From CALRQJ02 sp943370285 (lineage in GTDB: Bacteria; Bacteroidota; Bacteroidia; Chitinophagales; Chitinophagaceae), in contig CALRQJ020000016.1 of the NCBI GenBank assembly GCA_943370285.1, forward strand, positions 1 through 64,000: 64,000 bases of DNA, read 5' to 3'. Shown piece by piece: positions 49,394 through 59,037 of the stretch. Both the position numbers and the translations under genes were made by a program. The notes beneath the pieces were generated by a model that was not told the origin of the DNA, ran no database searches, and saw only the letters and a program-made list of their open reading frames with translations. The stretch's first letter is position 1. Every line of letters starts with the position of its first letter.

Positions 49394-50290
49394 GTGGAAA
49401 AAATACTATCGCTTCATTCCCTCAGCAAAAACTATGGTAGCATTAAAGCCTTGGATAATGTAAGCTTTGATGTACCGAAGGGTTGTGTGTTTGGCATTTT
49501 AGGTCCTAACGGTAGCGGTAAAACAACTACGTTAGGTATTATTTTAGATGTGCTTAAAGCAACATCAGGCAACTTTAGTTGGTTTGGCAGACCTAGTGAT
49601 ACAGAGACGAGAAAACAGATTGGTTCTTTATTGGAGACGCCTAATTTTTACCACTATTTATCTGCACTAGATAATCTTAAAATTACACAAGCCATTAGTA
49701 AGCGTGGCAATGAAGCAGATATTGATGCAGTATTAGAGATTGTGAATCTTGCACAACGTAAAACAAGCAAATTCAGAACCTACAGTTTAGGTATGAAACA
49801 ACGCTTAGCTATTGGTGCTGCATTATTGGGTAATCCCGATGTATTAGTTTTCGATGAACCCACCAATGGTTTAGACCCCGTTGGTATTGCCGAAATTAGA
49901 GAACTGATTAAACGCTTGGCAGCAGAAGGTAAAACCATTATTATGGCTAGCCATTTGTTAGATGAAGTAGAAAAAGTGTGTACCCATGTGGCTATTCTTA
50001 AAAAAGGAGTACTACTTACAGCTGGTGCTGTAGATGAAGTATTGGTAAATGAAGATATAGTTGAACTAAGTGCTTCTGATTTAAATGGTCTTGCAAATGT
50101 GTTGAAAAACTTTCCGGGTTGTACACATATGAAAGAAGACAAAGGCAACCTGCATTTATTTTTCACCATGGGTACGGCTAATATGGAAAGCATCAACCAA
50201 TATTGTTTTAACAATGGCATTGTACTCAATTTGCTTACTTTAAAAAGAAAGAGTTTAGAAACTAAGTTCTTTGAATTAACCAATAACTAA
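49394..50290 (+). CDS. ABC transporter ATP-binding protein
   Basis: This 298-residue ABC ATPase has Walker A GPNGSGKTT at about 36-44, signature YSLGMKQRLAIGAALLG (about 132-148), Walker B VLVFDEPTNGLDP, and a C-terminal extension of about 80 residues. It is the ABC-2 exporter type. It starts with GTG (49394); the overlapping ATG at 49392 is in another frame. The permease gene 23 bases downstream has a frameshift, so the transporter may be inactive. The substrate is unknown. Confidence 0.92.
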   Translation: MEKILSLHSLSKNYGSIKALDNVSFDVPKGCVFGILGPNGSGKTTTLGIILDVLKATSGNFSWFGRPSDTETRKQIGSLLETPNFYHYLSALDNLKITQAISKRGNEADIDAVLEIVNLAQRKTSKFRTYSLGMKQRLAIGAALLGNPDVLVFDEPTNGLDPVGIAEIRELIKRLAAEGKTIIMASHLLDEVEKVCTHVAILKKGVLLTAGAVDEVLVNEDIVELSASDLNGLANVLKNFPGCTHMKEDKGNLHLFFTMGTANMESINQYCFNNGIVLNLLTLKRKSLETKFFELTNN

Positions 50291-50312
50291 TTACACCCTC
50301 AACTGCATAATT

Positions 50313-51136
50313 ATGTTTTCACTCATTAAAATAGAATGGCTAAAAATTAGAAAATATCCTGCTTTTTGGTGGATGGTGGGCATTATTGCCTTAACCTATC
50401 CCGGCGTAAATATGATGTTTCATGGGATATATGTACAAATGACAACGGGTAAAAACCAAGCGGCACAAATGATGAAAATGTTCATCGGTAATCCGTTTGC
50501 ATTTCCCGAAGTATGGCATTCCACCACTTATTTTTCTAGTTGGTTTTTGATTGTCCCTGCTATATTGGTTATAATGTTAGTCGCTAATGAATACACTTAT
50601 AAAACCAACCGCCAAAACATTATTGATGGTTGGAGTCGTAACCAATTTGTATGGAGTAAATTGTTTGATGTAGCCATAGTAGCATTGGTAACTACAATTA
50701 TTGCTGCTATTGTAAGTGCCATTTTTGGTATCAACTATTCTACCGCCACCGAAGTGTCGCAGTGGAATCAACAAATGAAATACATTCCACTGTTTTTGTT
50801 ACAAACTTTTTCGCAGCTCAGTATTGCGTTTTTAGCAGGCTTTGTAATGCGTCGTTCATTTATAGCTTTAGGTGTTTTTCTATTTTATTTATCATTTTAG
50901 AGCCTGCCGGTGTTGCAATCATCAAAAAGTTTTCCGGTATACCTGCTATCGCAGACTTTATGCCATTAGAAGTGTCTGATAAATTGATTCCACCGGCATC
51001 ATTTATTGGTCGTTTTGATAAAGATGCTTACAACGAAGCATTGGCCCAAGTCAATATTCATGTACTGTACACTTGTATTTTTACGGCAGCATTATGGTGG
51101 TTATGTTTTTATATCTATCGTAAAAGAGATTTATAG
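50313..51136 (+). pseudogene. ABC-2 type permease, frameshifted
   Basis: The first 195 codons (50313-50900) encode a polytopic permease starting MFSLIKIEWLKIRKYPAFWWMVG, with four to five membrane segments, and stop at TAG 50898-50900. The missing end is found directly afterwards in another frame, from about 50880 to 51136 (ILFIILEPAGVAIIKKF to ALWWLCFYIYRKRDL), with a further membrane segment. The total length of 824 bases is one short of 275 codons, consistent with loss of a single base. The T run at 50875-50879 is the likely site. It could be a real inactivation or a sequencing/assembly error. Confidence 0.82.
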
Positions 51137-51145
51137 TTGGACAAT

Positions 51146-51182
51146 AAAAAATCCCCGCTCTCATAAAGGCGGGGATTTTTAT
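51146..51182. terminator. Bidirectional terminator
   Basis: AAAAATCCCCGC and GCGGGGATTTTT (51146-51157, 51169-51180) form a perfect 12-base stem with A and T runs, between the convergent permease and dienelactone hydrolase genes. Confidence 0.93.
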
Positions 51183-51203
51183 TTAAGATGCTTTATGATT
51201 CGA

Positions 51204-52088
51204 TTATTTTATTCTTGCTTTCAAAAAGGCCACTGTTTTAGCGTACGCATCTGCGGTAGCTTCTTTATTATGTGAAGGATTAGATGGATTAGCAAATCCA
51301 TGTCCCGCCTCATACCTGTTGGTCATTAGTGTTTTACCGGCGGCTTTCATATCAGCCTCAAACTGTGTTACCATTTCAGGTGATGGACCCTTGTCTAGGT
51401 TGCCAAAAAATCCAATCACATCACAATTCAATGTTTTTAGTTTCTCCACATTATTTTCCGGACGACCATAATACATTACACAACCTGCAGCCTGTTTGCC
51501 GGCTAATAAAGAAGCTCGTAAACTCCACATGCCACCAAAGCACCAACCTACCGTATAAATTTTGGCATCGGTACCGGCAAAAGCAATGGCACCATTAACA
51601 ATACTTTCTAAACGAGGTCTTGTTGCACCTTGCATATATTTCATGGCGCTATCTCTAGTGCTGGCAACTTTGCCATCATACATATCAATAGCAATTACAT
51701 TAAGATTATCAAATTCAGCCGCTAATTTTTCAGCTTCGGCTTTAATGTAATCGTTCAATCCCCACCATTCTTGAATCACAAAAATGTAGTTCTTGCTTTT
51801 CTTTTTAGCCTTAATCAGGTAGCCACTGCCTTGTTGTCCATCGGGAGTGCTAAAATTTACAGTTTCGCCGGTTGCGTTGGCTAAGGAAAAAGCCAATGGT
51901 TCGGGGTGCCACGAAGCAAATTCGGGATTAGCGGCATCCATTCTAGCCAAATCGGTTACATCGTTACTAAAGCAGCTGATGTAACATTGAGCAGTTAATG
52001 GGGCTGGGGTTGCAGTTTTAAAAGTATAGCTGAGCAAAGCAGCCGTAATAAAGGCAAGGGAGGATAATAATACAAATTTTCTCATCAT
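51204..52088 (-). CDS. Exported dienelactone hydrolase-family protein
   Basis: This 294-residue alpha/beta hydrolase has an N-terminal hydrophobic export segment (residues 3-22). The triad of the dienelactone hydrolase family is complete: Cys183 in GWCFGG, Asp232 in GNLDKGPS and His263 in AGHGFANP. VIQEWWGLNDYIK near residue 104 is also typical. Family members open lactone rings in aromatic catabolism, but exported Bacteroidota members are uncharacterised. It is probably expressed alone. Confidence 0.9.
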   Translation of the reverse strand: MMRKFVLLSSLAFITAALLSYTFKTATPAPLTAQCYISCFSNDVTDLARMDAANPEFASWHPEPLAFSLANATGETVNFSTPDGQQGSGYLIKAKKKSKNYIFVIQEWWGLNDYIKAEAEKLAAEFDNLNVIAIDMYDGKVASTRDSAMKYMQGATRPRLESIVNGAIAFAGTDAKIYTVGWCFGGMWSLRASLLAGKQAAGCVMYYGRPENNVEKLKTLNCDVIGFFGNLDKGPSPEMVTQFEADMKAAGKTLMTNRYEAGHGFANPSNPSHNKEATADAYAKTVAFLKARIK

Positions 52089-52397
52089 AGTTTGATTTTA
52101 AGGGTGTAGATATACACCGACAATCAACAAACAAGGTATCTGAAAAGTTGAACGCCTCAAGGTATTTTTTGAAGTGGCTTTTTTGCAGTACGTTTGTACG
52201 ACCTCTGAGATTTTTCTCTTTTGATGTTTCCAAGGTCATTTTGCGGATGAAGATTAAACAAAGCAATGCTCTTTTGTATGCTTGTTTTTTTCTTGTTGAT
52301 TGATGTGAGATGGTTGTGTGCCGATAACGATCGGTATTTGTTGCTCATTCTATTACTTGCTTTGAAATCTTGATGAATATAAAACACCAATTGGTTT
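52089..52397. other. Intergenic region upstream of pyrG
   Basis: No gene is supported. It holds a bulged hairpin with a T run (52154-52185) and a short palindrome CCGATAACGATCGG (52321-52334) in the pyrG leader. Both are weak candidates for expression control of pyrG. Confidence 0.45.
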
Positions 52398-54047
52398 ATG
52401 GCTAAATATATTTTTGTTACCGGTGGCGTAACGAGCAGTTTAGGGAAAGGTATTATTGCAGCCTCTTTGGCAAAATTGCTGCAGGCTAGAGGGTTGACAG
52501 CAACCATACAAAAATTTGACCCTTACATTAACGTTGACCCCGGTACTTTAAATCCCTACGAACACGGGGAGTGCTATGTTACCGAAGATGGTGCCGAAAC
52601 AGATTTAGACCTCGGCCATTACGAACGTTTCCTCAATATTTTTACTACACAGGCTAACAATGTTACTACGGGTAGAATTTATCAAACCGTTATCAATAAA
52701 GAAAGAGAAGGTGCTTATTTGGGAAAAACGGTACAAGTTGTACCGCATATAACTGATGAAATTAAAAACCGCATGTTACTCATTGGTAAAGGCGGAAAAT
52801 ATGATGTGGTGATTACCGAAATTGGTGGAACGGTAGGTGATATTGAAAGTTTACCGTTTATAGAAGCGGTTCGTCAATTACAATGGGAGTTGCCCGAAGA
52901 AGATGTAATGGTAGTGCACCTTACTTTGATTCCTTACTTGAAAGCAGCTAAAGAATTGAAGACAAAACCAACGCAACACAGCGTAAAAATGTTGAGTGAA
53001 ACAGGAGTTCATCCTGATGTAATTGTTTGTAGAACAGAAGAACCATTAAGTAACGATATTAAGCGTAAGATTGCATTATTCTGTAATGTAAAACAAGAGG
53101 CAGTTATCGAGGCAATGGATGCTAGTACCATTTATGAAGTGCCATTGTTGATGATGAGAGAAAAGTTGGATTTGATTTGCATGAAAAAACTCGCTATTAC
53201 TCAATTTAATGATCCGGAATTAACCAAATGGAAAGTATTTTTAGACAAGCTGAAATATCCTAAAAGCAAAGTTACCATTGGGTTGATAGGCAAGTATATT
53301 GAACTACAAGATGCTTATAAATCTATCTTAGAAAGTTTTGTACATGCCGGCGCTATGAACGAGTGTAAAGTACAAGTCGTAAATGTACACAGCGAATTTA
53401 TTACCCATGAGAATGTAGCTGAAAAATTAGATGGGTTAGATGGCTTATTAGTAGCGCCAGGCTTTGGTTTACGTGGTATCGAGGGAAAAATTATTGCAGT
53501 ACAATATGCCCGTGAAAATGGATTACCATTTTTTGGTATCTGCTTAGGTATGCAAATGGCTGTTATTGAATATGCCCGGAATGTGTTGGGATTAAAAGAT
53601 GCTCATTCAACTGAAATGGATGCTGCAACGCCAAATCCGGTTATTAATATGATGGAAGAGCAAAAGAAAATTAAGATGATGGGTGGAACGATGCGTTTGG
53701 GTGCATACCCTTGCGATATCAAGCCCGGTACTTTAGCAAATACCATTTATGATAGCACACATATCAGTGAGAGACATCGCCATAGATATGAATTTAATAA
53801 TGATTATTTAGCCCAGTTTGAGCAAGCCGGAATGGTGGCAAGTGGCATCAATCCCGATACCGGTTTGGTGGAGATTATTGAACTGCCTAATCATCCTTTT
53901 TTTATTGGCGTACAGTATCACCCCGAATTAAAAAGTACAGTCGAAAGTCCTGCACCGCTGTTTGTACATTTTATAGCCGCAGCCAAAAAATACAACGATA
54001 ACCGAAGTGCTGTAAAAAATCCATTATTACAGAGTGAAATGATTTAA
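52398..54047 (+). CDS. pyrG: CTP synthase
   Basis: This enzyme aminates UTP to CTP with glutamine. The 549-residue protein has an amidoligase domain at 1-267, with KYIFVTGGVTSSLGKGI at the start and GGTVGDIESLPF. A class I glutaminase domain at about 290-545 has the nucleophile Cys in FFGICLGMQ and the catalytic His/Glu in VQYHPELKS. The length is normal. It is followed 55 bases later by the GIY-YIG gene. Confidence 0.97.
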   Translation: MAKYIFVTGGVTSSLGKGIIAASLAKLLQARGLTATIQKFDPYINVDPGTLNPYEHGECYVTEDGAETDLDLGHYERFLNIFTTQANNVTTGRIYQTVINKEREGAYLGKTVQVVPHITDEIKNRMLLIGKGGKYDVVITEIGGTVGDIESLPFIEAVRQLQWELPEEDVMVVHLTLIPYLKAAKELKTKPTQHSVKMLSETGVHPDVIVCRTEEPLSNDIKRKIALFCNVKQEAVIEAMDASTIYEVPLLMMREKLDLICMKKLAITQFNDPELTKWKVFLDKLKYPKSKVTIGLIGKYIELQDAYKSILESFVHAGAMNECKVQVVNVHSEFITHENVAEKLDGLDGLLVAPGFGLRGIEGKIIAVQYARENGLPFFGICLGMQMAVIEYARNVLGLKDAHSTEMDAATPNPVINMMEEQKKIKMMGGTMRLGAYPCDIKPGTLANTIYDSTHISERHRHRYEFNNDYLAQFEQAGMVASGINPDTGLVEIIELPNHPFFIGVQYHPELKSTVESPAPLFVHFIAAAKKYNDNRSAVKNPLLQSEMI

Positions 54048-54102
54048 TGGATTGATAGAAAAGGGGGCTTGGGATTGATGGTGAAAAGATAAATGACAGT
54101 AA

Positions 54103-54969
54103 ATGAAATTTGGTAAGACAATAAAAATATTTCTCATAGATGGCGATCCAAACGGAAGGATGAGCTGTGAACTTTCTAATTGGTCTGGTAAGGCATATAA
54201 AATTCCAAGAATAAAAATTAAAGAGTGCACAGATCGTGAAGATTTGACTAGTACAGGAGTTTACTTGTTGTTCGGAAAAAACGATGATGGTAAAGAACAA
54301 GTTTATATCGGCGAAGCCGAATCTATTTTAAAGAGACTTAATCAGCAACTGACACAAAAGGACTTTTGGAATGAAGCAATTGTATTCATAAGCAAAGATG
54401 AGAATTTAAATAAGGCTCATATTAAATATTTAGAAAATAGACTTCACGAAATTGCAAAATCAGCTAATCGCTATCAGATTGAAAATTCAATTATACCAAC
54501 ACAATCTTCAATATCAGAATCTGATAGAGCTGAAATGGAAGAGTTTATTGAGTACATCAAAATGCTTGTGAATACCCTCGGACACAAAGTATTTGATGAA
54601 AAAAGAGAATTTAAACCAAGACAAAAACAAGAATCATTTTTTATAAAAGCGGCTCGTGGTGCTGACGGGCAAGGCGAACCTACATCTGACGGTTTTGTTG
54701 TTTTCAAAAATTCTAAAGCAGCTGCCACAATTGTAAATTCGATGACACCCTCATTTGTTACATATCGACAAAAACTGATTAAAGAAGGTGTTCTAGTTGA
54801 TAAAGGTGATTTTTTTGAATTTTCAGATGACTATATTTTTAGTAGTCCATCGACAGCTGCTGTGATGGTGATGGGACGAAATGCAAATGGGTTAACAGAA
54901 TGGAAAAACAAAGATGGATTAACTTTGAAAGAATTTGAGAGTAATGATAAATCAATGAAATCGGAATAG
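54103..54969 (+). CDS. GIY-YIG nuclease-like protein with DUF4357 domain
   Basis: The protein has 288 residues. An N-terminal strand segment covers 1-40. A GIY-YIG fold starts with GVY (52-54), then YIG (68-70) and a candidate catalytic Glu111 in YLENRLHEIA. A C-terminal DUF4357 domain at about 195-280 contains DGFVVFKNSKAA. Proteins of this layout are sporadic in bacteria and often lie near restriction-modification or other mobile genes; no biochemical role is established. It sits alone between pyrG and a DUF4407 gene, which suggests an accessory insertion. Confidence 0.8.
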   Translation: MKFGKTIKIFLIDGDPNGRMSCELSNWSGKAYKIPRIKIKECTDREDLTSTGVYLLFGKNDDGKEQVYIGEAESILKRLNQQLTQKDFWNEAIVFISKDENLNKAHIKYLENRLHEIAKSANRYQIENSIIPTQSSISESDRAEMEEFIEYIKMLVNTLGHKVFDEKREFKPRQKQESFFIKAARGADGQGEPTSDGFVVFKNSKAAATIVNSMTPSFVTYRQKLIKEGVLVDKGDFFEFSDDYIFSSPSTAAVMVMGRNANGLTEWKNKDGLTLKEFESNDKSMKSE

Positions 54970-55034
54970 ACATCATTTAAAAATTGATTTGCTGCAACCT
55001 ATTAAGTTGGATTTCATTTTCATATCTAAACCCC

Positions 55035-56234
55035 TTAATTCTCCTGCTTCGTCAACATATCTTTTTTAATCCTTTCCCAAAAGCCATCAAAACTTTCAGA
55101 GGTATCTGTTTTCCAATGGCTGAATTGCTGCGACATTTTTTCTTTTCTACTGGTGGAAGCAGTATCAAAAAATTGTCGTAACAAACTTTCATCCTGATTC
55201 TTGGCTAATTGATTGTACAATTCTTTCAATTCTTGTGCTTTCAATTGATTGCTTTTGGCAATCAGCAATTCCATTTGCTCCGTTAATTGTACTTTTTCAT
55301 CGTAAGTGCCCGATGGCAACATGGTCTTAGCAATCACCGGCATTAGTTCTATCAATACCAAAATCACAACAATCAAATAATATCGAAATTGTAATGCTGT
55401 ATTGCTTTTTACCAAATTATTCAATGCTTCTATTCGGGTTAAAAAACCATTGTTAAGGTAAGATTCGAAAATCGTTTCTTCTTTTTTGATACTATTGGCA
55501 ATGGCTTGTAAACTACTATCGATAGCATTTAATTTGGGTTGTAGTTGCGCAGCAAGCAAACTGTAATCGGCAGCCAATTGGTCATAGGCTGCTTTCTTAG
55601 CTAAGGCAATATTTTTCAATCCAATTTTACCGCTTCCGCCTGTGCCATCTGTTTCGGCAATAAAATTATTTCTGGCCGCAGCCACTTCACTGTATTTGGT
55701 AGTTAGTTGTTGTTGCAGACTGTTTTTTTCTGCGGTTAAAGCATTTTTTTGTCCGGCAAACAAAGAATCTAGTTCTTGTCTTTTGGTAATGCGTTTATGT
55801 TCATTATCTAAAGATGTTTGCAATTTTATTTCTTTGTCGAAAATGTACAATATGGCAGGCTGTGCCATAAACGTACCAATGGTTAATGCCAATAATCCCC
55901 TAAACAATAATGGTCCGGCTTTTCGCTTGTTGAAACTTGTAATGCCTTTTATCAATGCCCTGTCAATAGATAAAATGATAAACCCCAAAAACAGTCCCAA
56001 GCCAATCGCCAACAATAAACTATCTACTACGGTTGCAAAAAAATAAGTCCAAGCAAAACTGGCAAACAACCAAGTAGCTAATACGGTTGTACCAATAATG
56101 GCATAGCGGTTTCTATCCACCACACAATCAACTAATAATTCTTTTTCGGCAGTACTCAACCACCATAAAAAACGGGTCAATGCAGTTGGGGTATAACTTT
56201 CCCGTTGAGAAAGTGTATGCAAACTTTCAGGCAT
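55035..56234 (-). CDS. DUF4407 membrane protein
   Basis: The protein has 399 residues. The N-terminal region (FLWWLSTAEKELLVDCVVDRNRYAIIGT) and a cluster of four membrane segments at about 45-130 and 280-300 match the DUF4407 family. Between them, residues 135-270 form a long charged coiled-coil with many Lys/Glu/Gln. The C-terminal 90 residues are helical and cytoplasmic or periplasmic. The function of the family is unknown. Confidence 0.82.
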   Translation of the reverse strand: MPESLHTLSQRESYTPTALTRFLWWLSTAEKELLVDCVVDRNRYAIIGTTVLATWLFASFAWTYFFATVVDSLLLAIGLGLFLGFIILSIDRALIKGITSFNKRKAGPLLFRGLLALTIGTFMAQPAILYIFDKEIKLQTSLDNEHKRITKRQELDSLFAGQKNALTAEKNSLQQQLTTKYSEVAAARNNFIAETDGTGGSGKIGLKNIALAKKAAYDQLAADYSLLAAQLQPKLNAIDSSLQAIANSIKKEETIFESYLNNGFLTRIEALNNLVKSNTALQFRYYLIVVILVLIELMPVIAKTMLPSGTYDEKVQLTEQMELLIAKSNQLKAQELKELYNQLAKNQDESLLRQFFDTASTSRKEKMSQQFSHWKTDTSESFDGFWERIKKDMLTKQEN

Positions 56235-56418
56235 AATACTAGTTTATTCAGTAAAAAATGGTTGGTTGAAGTAGAGAATACGCCTTTTTGAAGTGATGGT
56301 AAAGAAACGAGGAAAAGTTGATAATCTGCTGTAGCGGGCTTCTTTTAGGCCTTTTTTAACGGCTTTTATTGCTTCAAAACTTAAAGTATAGACCACATTA
56401 AATCTGCTGCTGTTCTGT

Positions 56419-56426
56419 TACCTTTG
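56419..56426 (+). promoter_or_regulatory. -7 box of yidC
   Basis: TACCTTTG matches TAnnTTTG, 22 bases before the yidC ATG. Confidence 0.55.
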
Positions 56427-56448
56427 CCGCTCAATTATTTTTTGCGTT

Positions 56449-58299
56449 ATGAAGACAGATAAGAATACGGTCATTGGTTTTGTGTTGTTGGGGGTGTTGT
56501 TTTTTGCCTATTTCTGGTATAATAGCCAGGAACAACAGGCTTTCTTGGCAGAAAAGAAAAGAATCGAAGATTCTGTTGCTCGGGTTAATGCCGGTAAAGT
56601 GTTACCCAAAGACACGATGGCTGCTAAGATTGATTCGGTTAAAAGAGATTCAGCCATCAAGATTGCCCAAGCCGGCGATTTTTCTGCCGCTGCTATTGGT
56701 ACTGAACAATTATTTACCGTTGAAAATGAAGTAATGAAAGTAACCTTCACCACAAAAGGTGGTCAGGTTAAAAAAGTAGAATTGAAAAATTACAAATCAT
56801 TCGATGGTAAAGCTGTAGTACTTGCCGAAAATGATAAAATCAGTTATAACATTAATACTTCTGCCAATAATGCCAGTGCTAGTGCTGCATTATTTTTTAC
56901 AGGATCAACACCGGTAAAAGCTGCAGATGGTAGCCAACAAATAAAATTTAGTTTGGCTGCCGCTAACGGACAAAGTATTGAGCACCAATACATCATTAAG
57001 CCAAATAATTATTTAATTGATTGGAATGTAAATATCACCGGTGCCGATAAAGTATTAAGCAACGGTCAAGTAAACTTGCAATGGAAAGCTAGTCCGGCAC
57101 AACACGAAAAATCTACAGAGTACGAAAGACAGATGAGTAATATCTGTTTTTCAGAAGACAATGAATTTGATTATATATCTGCCAAAAACGATCATACGTT
57201 TGAAAAGCCAGGACAGTGGATGTCAGTGGTACAGCAGTTTTTTAATACCACTATCATTTCAAAAAACAATTTCAACAGTGGTAGTGTAAAATGGGCAAGA
57301 CGTACCGATAGCTCTACTATTTTGGCCGATGCCGAAGCTAATTTGCAAGTAAAAATGCCGGTAACGGCTGCTGTTTCTGTTCCATTCCAATTGTATTTTG
57401 GGCCAAACGATTTTGCAATACTTAAAAAGCAAGCTCCCGAAATGGAGAAGATTGTAAACTTAGGCCGTGATATGTATGCCTTTGTTCGTCCTATCAACAA
57501 ATACATCATCATGAATGTGTTTGACTTCTTCGCCAATTTTATTACCAGCTATGGTTGGGTAATTGCTTTGCTTACCTTGTTTATCAGATTGATTACTGCA
57601 CCGCTTACTTACACCAGTTATTTAAGTGGAGCAAAAATGAAAGTGCTAAGACCTGAGTTAGATGCGTTGAAAAAGAAATTTGGCGACGACCAGCAAGGTT
57701 ATGCCATGGAACAGATGAAATTGTTTAGAGAAGCAGGTGTTAACCCATTGGGCGGTTGTATTCCGGCTTTACTGCAAATTCCTATCTTCTTTGCTTTGTA
57801 TAGTTTCTTTAACTCTGCTATTTCGTTAAGAGGAGAAAGCTTTTTGTGGGCAAAAGATTTATCGCAGTACGATGTAATTGCCACATTACCATTCTCTATT
57901 CCTTTAGGATTTGGCGACCATATCAGCTTATTTACATTAACAGCAGTAGCAACCAGTTTCTTGATTTCTATTTACAATATGAGTATGACACCAACACAGG
58001 ACAATCCTATGTTGAAGTACATGCCTTATATATTCCCGTTTGTCTTGTTGTTCATCTTTAACAGATTGCCATCGGCGTTAACTTGGTATTACACCGTATC
58101 AAACATCATCACTTTAGGTTTGCAATTTGTAATTCAGAATTACATTATCAACCACGATAAGATTTTAGCTAAAATCGAGGAAACTCGTAAAAAGCCAAAA
58201 GTGAAAAGTAAATGGCAACAGAAATATGGCGAAATGCTCGAAAGCCAGAAGAAAATTCAGGAAATGAAGAGCAAAAACGACCAGAATAAGAAAAAGTAA
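56449..58299 (+). CDS. yidC: Membrane protein insertase YidC
   Basis: YidC inserts and folds inner-membrane proteins, alone or with SecYEG. The 616-residue protein has TM1 at about 7-22, a large periplasmic beta domain at about 70-345, and the conserved 60K core from about 370 to 580 with five membrane segments (ANFITSYGWVIALLTLFIRLITAPLTYTSY, REAGVNPLGGCIPALLQIPIFFALYSFF, MLKYMPYIFPFVLLFIFNRLPSALTWYYTVSN). A basic C-tail rich in Lys and Gln may bind ribosomes. The length is normal for Gram-negative YidC. Confidence 0.97.
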   Translation: MKTDKNTVIGFVLLGVLFFAYFWYNSQEQQAFLAEKKRIEDSVARVNAGKVLPKDTMAAKIDSVKRDSAIKIAQAGDFSAAAIGTEQLFTVENEVMKVTFTTKGGQVKKVELKNYKSFDGKAVVLAENDKISYNINTSANNASASAALFFTGSTPVKAADGSQQIKFSLAAANGQSIEHQYIIKPNNYLIDWNVNITGADKVLSNGQVNLQWKASPAQHEKSTEYERQMSNICFSEDNEFDYISAKNDHTFEKPGQWMSVVQQFFNTTIISKNNFNSGSVKWARRTDSSTILADAEANLQVKMPVTAAVSVPFQLYFGPNDFAILKKQAPEMEKIVNLGRDMYAFVRPINKYIIMNVFDFFANFITSYGWVIALLTLFIRLITAPLTYTSYLSGAKMKVLRPELDALKKKFGDDQQGYAMEQMKLFREAGVNPLGGCIPALLQIPIFFALYSFFNSAISLRGESFLWAKDLSQYDVIATLPFSIPLGFGDHISLFTLTAVATSFLISIYNMSMTPTQDNPMLKYMPYIFPFVLLFIFNRLPSALTWYYTVSNIITLGLQFVIQNYIINHDKILAKIEETRKKPKVKSKWQQKYGEMLESQKKIQEMKSKNDQNKKK

Positions 58300-58321
58300 T
58301 GTTAACAAATCGCTTATCTAC

Positions 58322-58351
58322 ATGCCCCGCCAAATAGGTGGGGCATTTTTC
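58322..58351 (+). terminator. Terminator after yidC
   Basis: A ten-base stem (ATGCCCCGCC with GGTGGGGCAT, one G-T pair) with an AAATA loop, followed by TTTT. Confidence 0.9.
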
Positions 58352-58389
58352 AATTAGTTGGCATAGTTTTAAGGCTATTATTTAAAATA

Positions 58390-59019
58390 TTGGGTATGAA
58401 ACGTATTATATTACCATTGTTATTATTAGCTACAACTGCAACTTTTGCGCAGCAAAGGATCATTGCAGAATGTACGGTAGATTTTAGTTTGTCAGCTTCT
58501 GATGGCGATGCTGCAACACAAGAATCAATGAAGAATACCCAAAAAACTTTGTACATCAAGGGCACTAAAAGTAGAACTGACTTGGTTAACACTTCTTTCA
58601 CCCAAACTACCATTTTTGATACAAGGTCAGATACGGCCGTTGTATTAAGAACATTTGGCAACAATAAGTACATGAGTTATTTAGACGAAAAAAAATGGTT
58701 GGCCCAGCATAAGAAATATGAAGGATTGGTACTTACACCCGATGCAGAAACCAAAGTGATTTTAGGGTATGAATGTAAAAAAATGATGGCAGCGGCAAAA
58801 GACGGCTCAATCTATAATATTTTCTATGCTCCATCTATCATGCCTTCAAACCGAGAATTTGAATATCAATTTAAAGATGTTCCCGGTTTTATTTTAGAAT
58901 TTGAAGCTGCCGATGAAGCCGGTAAAGGAACCGTAAAGTATACCGCTACAAAAATCTCTCTTAGCCCGGTATTGGCACAAAAGTTTGATTTGCCAAAATC
59001 TGGCTACAGAATTCTGTAA
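58390..59019 (+). CDS. Exported protein of unknown function (DUF4412/GLPGLI-like)
   Basis: The protein has 209 residues with a signal peptide at 1-19 (ending TFAQ). The mature part is beta-rich and contains KTLYIKGTKSRTDLVN, ILGYECKKMMAAAKDG and PGFILEFEA, a pattern shared with Bacteroidota exported proteins such as DUF4412 and GLPGLI families (IxG.KSR..., GYxCKKA). It is probably a periplasmic or surface lipid/peptide-binding beta protein; no catalytic motif is seen. It is convergent with the small gene at 59038. Confidence 0.72.
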   Translation: MGMKRIILPLLLLATTATFAQQRIIAECTVDFSLSASDGDAATQESMKNTQKTLYIKGTKSRTDLVNTSFTQTTIFDTRSDTAVVLRTFGNNKYMSYLDEKKWLAQHKKYEGLVLTPDAETKVILGYECKKMMAAAKDGSIYNIFYAPSIMPSNREFEYQFKDVPGFILEFEAADEAGKGTVKYTATKISLSPVLAQKFDLPKSGYRIL

Positions 59020-59037
59020 GAAAAAAGTAAAATTTAA

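Noticed and set aside
50860..50900. Programmed -1 frameshift in the ABC permease
   Set aside because: The overlap region lacks a canonical X-XXY-YYZ slippery heptamer in the right frame, so a mutation or sequence error in the T run is more likely.
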